DNA of 64,000 nt from contig CAVVVP010000002.1 of NCBI GenBank assembly GCA_963751695.1, positions 372,001 to 436,000 of the forward strand, read 5' to 3'. The DNA is from SZUA-22 sp963751695. Lineage in GTDB: Bacteria; Bacteroidota; Ignavibacteria; Ignavibacteriales; Melioribacteraceae. The notes under the pieces are model-generated. The model ran no database searches. It had not been told where the DNA came from and was given only the letters and a program-made list of their open reading frames with translations. Both the position numbers and the translations under genes were made by a program. Numbering within the stretch: position 1 is the stretch's first letter; the number at the start of each line of letters is the position of its first letter. This document shows, piece by piece, positions 29,709-39,735 of this stretch.

Positions 29709-31120
29709 TGTTAGAAAAGCAGCGTACAATAGAAAAAGCAGTTAAAATTGAAGGTACAGGACTTCATACTGGTGCCAAAACAGTAATGAAATTTAAACCT
29801 GCACCAGAAAACTACGGTATTAAGTTTATCCGGGTTGATTTAGGAGATAGACCAGAAATTCCAGCAACTGCAGATTATGTAGTTGATATCTCGAGAGGTA
29901 CCACTATTGGAATTGGAGAAGCTAAAGTACATACTGTAGAACATGTTCTCGCTGCTATTGTTGGATTACAAATTGATAATATAGCAATTGAAATTGACGG
30001 AATCGAACCTCCTATTGGAGATGGAAGTGCAATACCATATGTTGAAAAGCTTCAAGAAGCTGGATTTGTTAAGCAAAGTGAAAACAAAGATTATTTGATT
30101 ATTGATGAAACAATAACTTATCACAATGAAGAAGAGCAAGTCGATATTGTTGCTTTACCGCTAGACGGTTACAGACTCACTGTAATGGTCGACTATAAGA
30201 ATCCTGCGCTAGGAAGTCAGCACTCTGGTTTATTTGATCTTGATAGAGAGTTTGTGTCAGAATTCGCACCTGCAAGAACATTTTGTTTTCTTAGCGAAAT
30301 TGAACCTTTGATTGAACAAGGATTGATTAAGGGAGGAAATATTGACAATGCAGTGGTTATAGTTGATCACGATATGGATGAGAAAAAAGTTCTTGAAATT
30401 AAAAGCAAGCTCGGTTTAGATGATGATGTCACAGTGGGGACAACAGGTTTCTTCAATGAGAATTCTTTAAGATTTAGAAATGAGCCTGTGCGTCATAAAT
30501 TGCTGGATATGCTTGGAGACTTAGCATTAATTGGTGCTCCTATTAAAGCACAAATATTAGCAGCACGCCCCGGACACAAGGCAAATGTGGAATTTGCAAA
30601 GAAGATCAGGAAGCTATATCAGCAAAAACAGATCGAAAAGAAATATCAAAATATTAAAAAGAAGGGTTTGGTTTTTGATATTGAAGCGATCCAAAAAATT
30701 CTACCTCATCGGTATCCATTTTTACTTGTTGATAAAATAACAGATTTAGAATTTGACAAAAGTATCAGAGGTATTAAATCAGTCACGTTTAATGAACAAT
30801 TTTTCCAGGGGCACTTCCCTGCTCAAAGAGTTATGCCGGGTGTACTTATTCTAGAAGCACTTGGTCAATGCGGTGGTATATTGCTACTTAACTCACTTTC
30901 CGAAGAGGAGTTGAAAACCAAACTAGTCATGTTTATGAAAATTGACAATGCTAAATTTAGAAGACCCGTTGTTCCAGGAGACCAATTAGTTCTTGAAGCT
31001 GAACTAGTCGGTAAAAAAAGCAGCAGATTTGTTTCAATGAAAACAAAAGCATTTGTTGATAATGAATTAGCCTGTGAGGCTGAAATGATGGCAGCAGTGG
31101 TGGATAAACCTAACAACTAA
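29708..31120 (+). CDS. lpxC/fabZ: Bifunctional LpxC deacetylase / FabZ dehydratase fusion
   Basis: 470-residue fusion. Residues 1-~310 are LpxC, the zinc deacetylase committing to lipid A: His75 and His79 in the HTVEH motif, and the C-terminal NEPVRHKLLDMLGDLAL. Residues ~325-470 are FabZ, the (3R)-hydroxyacyl-ACP dehydratase: LPHRYPFLLVDKI and GHFPAQRVMPGVLILEALGQCGG. The linker is lysine-rich (KKIRKLYQQKQIEKKYQ). This fusion is known in Bacteroidota and relatives. It links fatty-acid supply to lipid A in one polypeptide. It lies between lpxD and lpxA. Confidence 0.96.
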   Translation: MLEKQRTIEKAVKIEGTGLHTGAKTVMKFKPAPENYGIKFIRVDLGDRPEIPATADYVVDISRGTTIGIGEAKVHTVEHVLAAIVGLQIDNIAIEIDGIEPPIGDGSAIPYVEKLQEAGFVKQSENKDYLIIDETITYHNEEEQVDIVALPLDGYRLTVMVDYKNPALGSQHSGLFDLDREFVSEFAPARTFCFLSEIEPLIEQGLIKGGNIDNAVVIVDHDMDEKKVLEIKSKLGLDDDVTVGTTGFFNENSLRFRNEPVRHKLLDMLGDLALIGAPIKAQILAARPGHKANVEFAKKIRKLYQQKQIEKKYQNIKKKGLVFDIEAIQKILPHRYPFLLVDKITDLEFDKSIRGIKSVTFNEQFFQGHFPAQRVMPGVLILEALGQCGGILLLNSLSEEELKTKLVMFMKIDNAKFRRPVVPGDQLVLEAELVGKKSSRFVSMKTKAFVDNELACEAEMMAAVVDKPNN

Positions 31121-31133
31121 ACTTGAGTACAAC

Positions 31134-31907
31134 ATGGCCCAAATACACTCAACAGCAATTGTCGATACCAAAGCAAACCTTGCAAGTAATGTTACTGTTG
31201 GTCCGTATGCTATCATTGAAAGAGATGTAGAAATTGGGGAAGGATCTGTAGTTGGACCTCATGCCTGTATATATAATGGTGCCCGCATTGGTAAAAATGT
31301 AAAAATATATCAAGCAGCCGCAGTATCAAATATACCGCAAGATTTAAAATATGCTGGAGAAGAAGCATTCTTTTATATTGGTGATAACACAGTCATTAGA
31401 GAATATGTAACATTGCACAAAGGTACTCTAGATACCGGATTTTCAAAAGTTGGATCAAATTGCCTTATTATGGCCTACGTCCATATTGCTCATGATTGTG
31501 TAGTTGGAGACAACGTAATACTAGCTAATTCAGTTCAGATCGCCGGGCATGTAAACATTGGAGATTGGACGATTCTTGGGGGTGCTGCTGTAGTCCATCA
31601 ATTTGGTAAAACGGGTGAACATTGTATGATTCAAGGAGCTGCAAAAGTATCAAGTGATGTACCACCGTATGTTTTAACAGGAAGCGATCCACTTAAATAT
31701 CATGGATTGAACAGCATCGGACTCAGAAGAAGAGGTTTTTCAAATGAAGATATCTCTATTATTAAAGATGCATATAAAGTAGTGTTTAATTCAGGTTTGA
31801 ATAAAAGTGATGCGATTAAAAAGCTTGAAGATGATTTTGATAATAAATATGTCACAATTATTATCGACTTTTTAAATTCTTCCAATAGAAGCCTAATTAA
31901 AAAATGA
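31134..31907 (+). CDS. lpxA: UDP-N-acetylglucosamine O-acyltransferase
   Basis: First acylation of lipid A synthesis. It has 257 residues. Left-handed beta-helix repeats start AQIHSTAIVDTKANLASNVTVGPYA. The catalytic His is in MAYVHIAHDCVVGDN. The C-terminal helical region begins GLRRRGFSNEDISIIKDAYKVVF, distinct from LpxD. It starts 13 bp after lpxC/fabZ and overlaps the next gene by 4 bases (ATGA). With lpxD and lpxC/fabZ it supplies the early lipid A steps. Confidence 0.95.
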   Translation: MAQIHSTAIVDTKANLASNVTVGPYAIIERDVEIGEGSVVGPHACIYNGARIGKNVKIYQAAAVSNIPQDLKYAGEEAFFYIGDNTVIREYVTLHKGTLDTGFSKVGSNCLIMAYVHIAHDCVVGDNVILANSVQIAGHVNIGDWTILGGAAVVHQFGKTGEHCMIQGAAKVSSDVPPYVLTGSDPLKYHGLNSIGLRRRGFSNEDISIIKDAYKVVFNSGLNKSDAIKKLEDDFDNKYVTIIIDFLNSSNRSLIKK

Positions 31908-32686
31908 GATGGATTTTTATAGATAGTGGCGCTAAGAGTGGAAGATACAATATGGATTTTGATATTTTCCTTGCAAACACATGCAAGAAAAATGAGGTGT
32001 ATTTTCGTCTCTACCGATGGGATCCTTATACAATCTCCTTAGGTTTAAATCAGAATATTGATGAAGTTGATACCATCCAATCTGATTTAGATAATATTGA
32101 TGTCGTTAAAAGACCGACTGGTGGAAGAGCAATACTTCACTCAGAAGAACTTACTTATTCCTTAATTATTCCAATAGATTATGGTTTATCAGCGAGGGAA
32201 GTATATGATAAAACTTCTATAACTCTATCAAAAGCTTTAGGAATTTATGATAAAAGGCTAAGATCGGTAGAATTGGAAAATACGCAACCAGATTTTAGGA
32301 ACTTACTTAATCAACCTTCAGGTGCGCTTTGTTTTGCTAGCACAGCAAAAAGTGAAGTTAAGTACATGGGGAAGAAAATTATAGGAAGTGCTCAGAGAAA
32401 GATGAATACAGCTATTCTTCAGCACGGTTCAATACTATGCGGAAGATCTCATACGAAATTGCCAAAATATCTTTCGGATAAAACATTCACCAATGATTTG
32501 ATTGAGGAGATCAGTTCAAAAACAATAGAAATTTCAACAGTAACAAACGAACCTGTTAATTATAATAGACTATCCCAATCAATAATTAATTCTTTTGAAT
32601 CAGAATGGGAACTAAATTTTGATCGAAACAGTTCACCAATTATCACTGATTTTGAAAGGACTCTTTTAGTAACCAATAAAGTATAA
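31904..32686 (+). CDS. Lipoate/octanoate transferase family protein (LipM/LplA-like)
   Basis: 260-residue member of the biotin/lipoate protein ligase fold. Signatures: RPTGGRAILHSEELTYSLI (the RRxTGG-type motif) at about 65-83, CFASTAKSEVKYMGKKIIGSAQRK with a cysteine at the site of the LipM acyl-thioester cysteine, and QHGSILCG. The cysteine favours an octanoyltransferase (LipM-like) over an ATP-dependent ligase, but the choice is not certain. It is coupled to lpxA by a 4-base overlap; a lipoylation enzyme in a lipid A operon is odd but both use acyl-ACP. Confidence 0.75.
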   Translation: MRWIFIDSGAKSGRYNMDFDIFLANTCKKNEVYFRLYRWDPYTISLGLNQNIDEVDTIQSDLDNIDVVKRPTGGRAILHSEELTYSLIIPIDYGLSAREVYDKTSITLSKALGIYDKRLRSVELENTQPDFRNLLNQPSGALCFASTAKSEVKYMGKKIIGSAQRKMNTAILQHGSILCGRSHTKLPKYLSDKTFTNDLIEEISSKTIEISTVTNEPVNYNRLSQSIINSFESEWELNFDRNSSPIITDFERTLLVTNKV

Positions 32687-32698
32687 GAAATTTGTCCA

Positions 32699-33781
32699 AT
32701 GAAGATCATTAAAGTTTTATTTTATTTTATTCTCCCTATTTCTTTGTATTCTCAAGAAATTCCAATGATGGAACACCACCTTGCGGGAACCATTGTTACT
32801 GATATATGCGATGATGGTAAAGAAATCTGGGCTGCAACAAATGGGAATGGTGTCTATAGATATGATCTGAAAAAGAAAAAATGGCAGAATTATTCAACAA
32901 ATAATAAAAAGTTGAGTTTAAATTTTTTCTATTCAATCACTGCCAGCAAAGATTTCGTCTGGGCTGGTTCTTCAGATGGTCTATTTATTTTCAGTAAAAA
33001 AAGGAATAAGTGGAGTAAAAGAAAATTTGGAAAAGGCGGCCAGTTAAGTAATTGGATTCGAGATGTGGAGTATGACCCCTACATCAATGTAGTTTGGATT
33101 GGCAGATTTAAGTATTTAACGAAATACGATATTAGAAAGAGACGCTTTACTGATTACGATCTAACAATGAACAATGATGTTAAAACGAACACTATTAAAG
33201 TTGTAAAGTTAGATGGTGATAGTCTCGTTTGGTTCGGAACTGAGGCTGGGCTTCATAAATACGATAAATCTCGAGACATAGAGGATGAAGGAACAATGTC
33301 GTTTTATAATAGCGATCTAAACTATTTCAAAGGTGAAGGTGATGCAGTTTCAATTTCAGCATTATTGCTCGAGCAGAACAATATTTGGATTGGATTAGAT
33401 GAGTTTGTAACAAAATCAAATCCTGACTACAATGTAGGTGGTATTTATAAGTTTGATAGAAAAAATGAATGGATCCGATTTGATTCAAATTCTGGTCTAC
33501 GAGGAAATGGAATTTACGATTTGGAAATAACTGGAGATTATGTTTGGGTATCTCTCTATCAATTTAGTAAAAACACAAAGGATGTTTATGGAAGAGGCAT
33601 AGCTCTAATTAACCGGGTAACAGAAAAAGTATCTATGCTAGATGTCGATAACTTTCCGGAAACATCTTTTGCGTTTCATTTTGATGGGAGTAAAATGTGG
33701 ATTGGAACTGAGAATGGTATTTTTTCAGTTGATTTCACAAATGAATTTGTGGAGAATTTCAAAAAATCTAAAGATGATTGA
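32699..33781 (+). CDS. Secreted beta-propeller protein with Reg_prop repeats
   Basis: 360 residues with a signal peptide (KVLFYFILPISLYSQ, residues 5-19). The mature part has at least six propeller blades with the Reg_prop pattern W-[AIV]-x-T-x-x-G-[LVI]: EIWAATNGNGVYRYD, VWAGSSDGLFIF, VWIGRFKYLTKYD, VWFGTEAGLHKYD, IWIGLDEFVTKS, MWIGTENGIFSVD. Such repeats usually form the sensor of hybrid two-component proteins in Bacteroidota, but here there is no membrane helix or kinase, so it is a free propeller. It overlaps rfaE1 by 8 bases. The role is unknown. Confidence 0.8.
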   Translation: MKIIKVLFYFILPISLYSQEIPMMEHHLAGTIVTDICDDGKEIWAATNGNGVYRYDLKKKKWQNYSTNNKKLSLNFFYSITASKDFVWAGSSDGLFIFSKKRNKWSKRKFGKGGQLSNWIRDVEYDPYINVVWIGRFKYLTKYDIRKRRFTDYDLTMNNDVKTNTIKVVKLDGDSLVWFGTEAGLHKYDKSRDIEDEGTMSFYNSDLNYFKGEGDAVSISALLLEQNNIWIGLDEFVTKSNPDYNVGGIYKFDRKNEWIRFDSNSGLRGNGIYDLEITGDYVWVSLYQFSKNTKDVYGRGIALINRVTEKVSMLDVDNFPETSFAFHFDGSKMWIGTENGIFSVDFTNEFVENFKKSKDD

Positions 33782-34769
33782 TATTGAGAAATATAAGATT
33801 CTAGACCTGAAGAAAAATTTTGTAGGCAAAAATATTGCTGTTATCGGGGATATGATGATCGATGGTTATTTTTGGGGAGATGTAAAAAGAATTTCTCCGG
33901 AAGCACCAGTTCCGATTGTTGAGATAGATGATGAGTTTTTTAGATTTGGTGGTGCAGCGAATGTTGCGCTAAACATTACCAAATTAGGGGGATTAGCTAT
34001 TCCATTCGGTGTGATTGGCGAAGACAATGATGCCAATATCTTTTTGGACTTAGTAAGAATTGAAAATATTTCTTCAGATTTTATTGTTAAGGATCCCGAA
34101 CGTCCAACAACTATAAAAACACGAGTTATTTCTTCTGATCAACATATTGTAAGAATAGATAAAGAAAGCAAAAAAGAGATATCCAATAAAATTGAAGATA
34201 AGATATTTTCAGATCTTGAGAGTATAATAGAAAACATTGATGCAATTATTCTGCAAGATTATAATAAAGGTGTCTTAACCTCAACATTGATTAGAAGAAT
34301 AATTAAACTTGGCAATGAGAGAAATAAGATAATTGCAGTAGATCCTAAATTCGATAATTTCTTCGAATATAAAAACGCTACTCTCTTCAAACCAAACAGA
34401 AAAGAAACTGAAAATGCTTTTGGAATCAGAATTGATTCAGCCAGTAAGATTGAGAATGCAGGTTCAGACTTGCTTAAACAATTAAATCCAACTTATTGTT
34501 TATTAACATTAGGTGAGGATGGAATGGCAATTTTTGAGAAAGAAAAATCTTGCCATAAGATTCCAACAATTGCTAAAAAAGTTCTAGATGTATCTGGGGC
34601 TGGGGATACAGTTATTGCTACGGTTACAATGGCTCTTGCAAGTGGATGTAACATAAGAGAATCGGCGTTTCTTGCAAACTATGCAGGCGGTATGGTATGC
34701 GAAACTGCCGGAATAGTACCAATTGAAATTGATGAATTGTTTAATGATATTAATGCGGAGTTAGCATGA
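33774..34769 (+). CDS. rfaE1: D-glycero-beta-D-manno-heptose-7-phosphate kinase
   Basis: PfkB/ribokinase-family sugar kinase giving heptose 1,7-bisphosphate for LPS inner core. It has 331 residues from ATG 33774; a longer upstream reading is only the other frame of the propeller gene. Signatures: IAVIGDMMIDGYFWGDVKRISPEAPVPIVEID near the start, FRFGGAANVALNI, and the catalytic GDT motif in DVSGAGDTVIATV. In E. coli this is the N-terminal half of HldE; here kinase and adenylyltransferase are separate adjacent genes overlapping by 4 bases. Confidence 0.92.
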   Translation: MIDIEKYKILDLKKNFVGKNIAVIGDMMIDGYFWGDVKRISPEAPVPIVEIDDEFFRFGGAANVALNITKLGGLAIPFGVIGEDNDANIFLDLVRIENISSDFIVKDPERPTTIKTRVISSDQHIVRIDKESKKEISNKIEDKIFSDLESIIENIDAIILQDYNKGVLTSTLIRRIIKLGNERNKIIAVDPKFDNFFEYKNATLFKPNRKETENAFGIRIDSASKIENAGSDLLKQLNPTYCLLTLGEDGMAIFEKEKSCHKIPTIAKKVLDVSGAGDTVIATVTMALASGCNIRESAFLANYAGGMVCETAGIVPIEIDELFNDINAELA

Positions 34770-35245
34770 AAGAAGTTTTATTAGCAAGAGAAAAAATAAT
34801 TGAGATCAGAAAAGCCTTAAAAACTTTGGATAAAAAAATTGTGTTCACAAATGGTTGTTTCGATATTTTACACGCTGGTCACGTAGATTATCTCGCAAAA
34901 GCTAAGGAGAAAGGTGATATTCTGATTGTGGGATTAAATGCTGATGCATCTGTAAAAAGACTTAAGGGCGATAAGAGACCAATTATTAATGAGAGAGAAA
35001 GAGCATTTCTCCTTTATAATTTAAAATCAGTTGACTATATAACTCCATTTGAAGAAGATACACCAGAAGAGTTAATTGGTGAACTTGTGCCTGATGTACT
35101 TGTAAAGGGATCTGACTGGCCAATTGATCAGATTGTTGGAAAAGATATAGTTGAAAAAGCTGGTGGTAAAGTTGAATCCATTGAAATTGTAACTGATCAA
35201 TCAACGTCAAAAATAGTTGAAAAAATATACGAAATGTATAAATGA
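34766..35245 (+). CDS. rfaE2: Heptose-1-phosphate adenylyltransferase
   Basis: Nucleotidyltransferase making ADP-glycero-manno-heptose from heptose 1-phosphate. It has 159 residues. The HxGH signature is in FTNGCFDILHAGHVDYL (about 29-45) and the ISSTxxI-equivalent end is TDQSTSKIVEKI. RLKGDKRPIINERERA is typical of the RfaE domain II family. It overlaps rfaE1 and tamB by 4 bases each. Confidence 0.93.
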   Translation: MKEVLLAREKIIEIRKALKTLDKKIVFTNGCFDILHAGHVDYLAKAKEKGDILIVGLNADASVKRLKGDKRPIINERERAFLLYNLKSVDYITPFEEDTPEELIGELVPDVLVKGSDWPIDQIVGKDIVEKAGGKVESIEIVTDQSTSKIVEKIYEMYK

Positions 35246-38200
35246 TTTTTAAGAAAAATAAGGTAAAACGAAGTCTATCAAGAAAGATCGGCAACGGGAT
35301 TATCTATTTTTTTCTGGGAATATTTATTCTTTTTATTTTATTCTTTGGATTTACACAAACCTCAACTTTCCGCAATTTGGTTCGAAATAAAATCTTAGAT
35401 TATGCTAATGAAGCATTCCTTGCTGAATTCAATCTTGAATCTATTGAGGGAACTGTTATAACAAGTTTAACACTAAACAATATCTCACTTGTCAATGACG
35501 TAGATACAATTTTGGCAGTAAAAAAAATTGAAATTGGTGTCAATCCATTTCCCCTACTCATTAAAGAATTGAATTTTACGAGAGTCAAAGTAAAAGAAAT
35601 GAAATTGAACTTTATTAAAGAAGAATCTGGTGATTGGAATTTCTCTAATATTATTTCACCAGACTCATCAGCTGTAATTGAGAAAGTTGATACTCTAAAG
35701 CAGCAAGCAAAGAAAAAGGGGGATTTCCCCTTCAATTTTCAAGTGAATGGATTAGAATTTGATGATGTCAATTTTAAAATGAAAGATTCTAAATATAAAT
35801 CAAATAATAGGACTTATAATACAATCAATTTTGACGATTTGGTGATTAGCAATCTAAATATGAATGCCAATATTTATGCAGACATCAACTCTAGGAAATT
35901 TAATCTACAACTCGATAGCTTAAGCTTCTCACCAAATTTGAACAGATTCAATTTGCGCAACTTTAGTGGGAATATTCAGCTTTCCGAAAAATTTGTTGAA
36001 GCAAAATCTATCTCAATAATAACTGATAGTTCAAACTTAAATATTTTTGCCCGACTAGATAGCTTAAATCTATTTGGTGAAGTAGATATAGAAAATTTTA
36101 AAGATTATCCATTACAATTAAGTTTTGATGCTAATCCTTTTAACGGAACAGACCTTAGTTCATTTCTTGATGCTGTTGAGTTTATGAACGGACCAATTCT
36201 GCTTCAATTAGATGCAGAGGGATCATTTGGTAATTTCAGGCATAAAGCAAATTTAAGTTTAGATAGAACCAATATCCTCATGGAGGGATCACTTCAAAAT
36301 CTCCACACTCCCAAGAAGCTCTTTATCACGGCTAATTTTCAGAACTCAACAGTTGTATATCAAGAAATAGACAATTTTTTAAGAGGACTAGAACTCCCAC
36401 CTTATCCAGACCTTGTAGTTCAAAATATGAACCTAAAGTATGCTGGCGAACCATTAAAGTTTAAAGCGAATGGAGATGGTCAGATAGGTGAAGGAGAAAT
36501 TACATTTGGTGCATTCATGGATATGTATCCAGATCTGATAAATTATGATTATACTTTCACAACGAACAATGTAAACCTGATCACGACAATTGGGATTAAT
36601 AGTAATGTTAATTCAAAAGGTAAATTTAAAGGGAAGGGATTTAATCCTTCTGAATCTACGTCTAATATGGAACTATTTGTATATAATTCATTTATAGATA
36701 AATATTATTTTGATTCACTTAGTGCAAATTTACAGACGACAGATCAACTTATAGACCTTGAGATTACTGCTGGTTATGACAGTACTGGAGCTTCTGTTTC
36801 TGGTTTACTCGATCTTGCAGAAAGTTCGATGCCCATCTATAACTTAAAAGGAAACTTTCAGAATTTAGATATGGCATTACTACTCAGCGATTCAGCATTT
36901 AATTCTTCCCTAAACTTTGAATTTGCTGTTGACGGACACTCATTAGATATAAACGAAACTGAGGGAACATTCGATTTAAATTTTATTGACTCAAGAATTG
37001 GGGAGAATGAATTTGATAGTGTCAAGTTCAGCCTTGACCTTAATCTTGAAGATAAAATGAGAAGCATAGAGCTAAGATCAGATCTTCTTGATTTCAATCT
37101 GAGCGGAGAATTTAATCTTGAAGACGCATATAAATTGTTCAATCATCAAGTTAGTAAAATATCTTACTCTATTGGGAATAAACTTGCCGATCTTAATCCG
37201 ATAAATTATAAGAGGAGTGATCTCGCAACCCTTCTAGAACTGCGTCGAAACGAAGATATTGTTGAAAATGATCTCTATTTAGATTACGATTTCGAATTTA
37301 AAGATTTTAGAATTATTGCAGCTTTAATTGGGCAAGATGAAATTTCAATTTCTGGTAAAGGTGACGGATACATAGAAAATGATTCGTCAAACTTTTCAAT
37401 GAGTACTAACGTAGATATCGCCTATCTATTCCTTTTTGAGAATAGAGATGTATTTTATATTTCTGATGTTACTGGAAATATGAATATAGGCTTCGATAAC
37501 CACAGTTATTTGTTTGATAACATTTTTGGGTCTTTCTCATTTGATTCAAAACGCATAGTATCAGAAATTAATCTTGAAAACCTATCTTCCGATATAGTTT
37601 TCAATCAAAGTAGAATCTATTATAACATTTCTGGTGATCTTGATGAGAATATTCGTACAAAATTAAATGGTGATGTGGTAATTACTGATAGTATGGAAAC
37701 TATAACTATAGATAAGCTTGCATATAATTATTATGATTTCAACATTGAGAACCACGACCCAATAATTCTAACTAATACGCGCGAACAATTCCAAGTTAAA
37801 CAATTCAAATTATCTAATGGCCAGTCAGAGCTTGAATTAGATGGATATATTAAAGAAGATCTTACACAAGATCTTCGGCTACAACTTAGAAATCTTAAGG
37901 GTGGTCTTTTAGGTAAGTATCTTTTCGGATTCTCGGATAATGATGACGAGATGACATTTAATATATATTCTGAGATAAAAGGAACGGCTGTTGAACCGAT
38001 TTTACTGATCGATTTTGCCGCAGAAGATATCGTGATCAATAAGAAGAATCTTGGCTCTTTATATTGTGATCTTGACTATACTGATAAGAATCTTAAAACA
38101 AAAATCCAATTTACAGACTCCACAAGAAATACGGAAAAGCCACTTCTTACTCTAGATGGAGAAATACCTATGTATATTGGTATTGAGCCAGAACGAAATG

Positions 38201-39735
38201 TTGTTGATTCTTCTAAATCAATGAACTTAAAATTTGTTACAAAAGATTTTAATATTACTTCACTTGGTAAGTTAATTCCAACTCTTAGCAAACAATCTGG
38301 ATTTTTAAATTCTGAAGTGGTACTATCCGGTTCACTTGCAGACATAAATTATGATGGATTCATGAACCTAAAAAATGCAAGGTTTCATAGTGAGATAACC
38401 AATTTGAAATATGGACTGGATTTTGATCTAATATTCAATCATGATCGAATTGATGTAAAAAACATTTCGCTTAAAAATATAGATAACTCATTTAATGGTG
38501 TGTTCTCAGCAAGTGGGCAAGTCTCAACAAAAGGATTTGGTATTAGATCTGCTGACTTAATGATAAACGGTAACCTTGCACTTTTAAGTAATGCCTCAAA
38601 AAAGTCAATGAATAATCTGTTTGGGGATTTAGTTATTGCAACCGAAAATTCACTTCTCTACAAATATGAAAATGGTCGATCAAACCTTGCAGGTATAATC
38701 AAAATAGAAGAGGCTAATCTTAATTTTATTCCTGCAGAGTCAAGTTATTCAGTAACAGGCTCAGATTTTAAGTATGTTTTTGTAGTTGATTCGTCAATAT
38801 ACAGCGTTCAGAGAGAGAAGTACGAAAAACTTCTCACTGCCCTTTCCTTAAAGTATTCTGATGATTCTAAAAGCACGACACTTCCAAAGAATTTTGATCT
38901 TGATGTAGTAATTCGATCTGATAAAGTTTCCAAAGTTTCCGTTGTTCTCTCAAAAGCACTAAATCAAAAACTCATTGCTGATGTTTCAGGAAGCATTAGA
39001 ATTAGCAACAAGGAAGATCAGTTAATTGGTCAAGGTCAATTTGATATACTTTCGAGTTCAATGTTCACTTTCTATAAAACTTTCCAAACAGAAGGTAACA
39101 TTAAGTTTACATCTGATATAACGGACCCAATAATTAATATTACTGCAATATACGAAGCTGACTATGTAAATAGCAGGGTGACAGATGCTGAACCTATTAA
39201 AACTGCTGTAAAGATCAAAATAAATGATAAAGTCAGCACTTTACAAAATAATATTGCTACAGGAGAGAATCCAATCGACATGAAGATCTACATGGGACAA
39301 AAAAACATAGAATATGATATTGCCAGCAATCAGTATAATAATCTGGATGCCATGTATTTCATTCTCTTTGGTACATTTACCTCAGATGTTGATAACGCAG
39401 ACCTCGCAAATAATGCTGCCATGTCTGTTCTCGGTTCAACACTTACAACTATGCTCAATGCAAACTTTGGAGATTTGATTAATAATGTTAACTTCAACCA
39501 GAGTGGCAAACAGACTCGTTTTAACATTTCTGGAAGAGTTCAAAAAGTAAGATATACAGTTGGTGGTTCACAAGAAGTTTTTTCTGACCTCAGTCAAGCC
39601 AATGCAAGATTGGAATATTTATTCAGTCCAAAATTTATTGTCAGAGCAGAAAGAAAAGATCCAATAATTTCCTCATCATCTGGTAGCAATGAAAAAATCA
39701 GTGAATTTGGAGTAAAATATAGGTTTGCATTTTAA
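35242..39735 (+). CDS. tamB: TamB-like translocation/assembly module protein (DUF490)
   Basis: 1,497-residue inner-membrane-anchored periplasmic protein of the AsmA/TamB class, thought to form a hydrophobic groove carrying lipids or barrel proteins to the outer membrane. A signal anchor lies at residues ~15-40 (GIIYFFLGIFILFILFFGF). The rest is almost entirely repeating beta-strand (AsmA-like, with the LTLNNISLV/ELNFTRVKV pattern early). The C-terminal TamB domain covers about 1,150-1,497 with AMYFILFGTFTSD and ends RAERKDPIISSS...FGVKYRFAF. It is coupled to rfaE2 and rnr by overlaps. Confidence 0.85.
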   Translation: MIFKKNKVKRSLSRKIGNGIIYFFLGIFILFILFFGFTQTSTFRNLVRNKILDYANEAFLAEFNLESIEGTVITSLTLNNISLVNDVDTILAVKKIEIGVNPFPLLIKELNFTRVKVKEMKLNFIKEESGDWNFSNIISPDSSAVIEKVDTLKQQAKKKGDFPFNFQVNGLEFDDVNFKMKDSKYKSNNRTYNTINFDDLVISNLNMNANIYADINSRKFNLQLDSLSFSPNLNRFNLRNFSGNIQLSEKFVEAKSISIITDSSNLNIFARLDSLNLFGEVDIENFKDYPLQLSFDANPFNGTDLSSFLDAVEFMNGPILLQLDAEGSFGNFRHKANLSLDRTNILMEGSLQNLHTPKKLFITANFQNSTVVYQEIDNFLRGLELPPYPDLVVQNMNLKYAGEPLKFKANGDGQIGEGEITFGAFMDMYPDLINYDYTFTTNNVNLITTIGINSNVNSKGKFKGKGFNPSESTSNMELFVYNSFIDKYYFDSLSANLQTTDQLIDLEITAGYDSTGASVSGLLDLAESSMPIYNLKGNFQNLDMALLLSDSAFNSSLNFEFAVDGHSLDINETEGTFDLNFIDSRIGENEFDSVKFSLDLNLEDKMRSIELRSDLLDFNLSGEFNLEDAYKLFNHQVSKISYSIGNKLADLNPINYKRSDLATLLELRRNEDIVENDLYLDYDFEFKDFRIIAALIGQDEISISGKGDGYIENDSSNFSMSTNVDIAYLFLFENRDVFYISDVTGNMNIGFDNHSYLFDNIFGSFSFDSKRIVSEINLENLSSDIVFNQSRIYYNISGDLDENIRTKLNGDVVITDSMETITIDKLAYNYYDFNIENHDPIILTNTREQFQVKQFKLSNGQSELELDGYIKEDLTQDLRLQLRNLKGGLLGKYLFGFSDNDDEMTFNIYSEIKGTAVEPILLIDFAAEDIVINKKNLGSLYCDLDYTDKNLKTKIQFTDSTRNTEKPLLTLDGEIPMYIGIEPERNVVDSSKSMNLKFVTKDFNITSLGKLIPTLSKQSGFLNSEVVLSGSLADINYDGFMNLKNARFHSEITNLKYGLDFDLIFNHDRIDVKNISLKNIDNSFNGVFSASGQVSTKGFGIRSADLMINGNLALLSNASKKSMNNLFGDLVIATENSLLYKYENGRSNLAGIIKIEEANLNFIPAESSYSVTGSDFKYVFVVDSSIYSVQREKYEKLLTALSLKYSDDSKSTTLPKNFDLDVVIRSDKVSKVSVVLSKALNQKLIADVSGSIRISNKEDQLIGQGQFDILSSSMFTFYKTFQTEGNIKFTSDITDPIINITAIYEADYVNSRVTDAEPIKTAVKIKINDKVSTLQNNIATGENPIDMKIYMGQKNIEYDIASNQYNNLDAMYFILFGTFTSDVDNADLANNAAMSVLGSTLTTMLNANFGDLINNVNFNQSGKQTRFNISGRVQKVRYTVGGSQEVFSDLSQANARLEYLFSPKFIVRAERKDPIISSSSGSNEKISEFGVKYRFAF

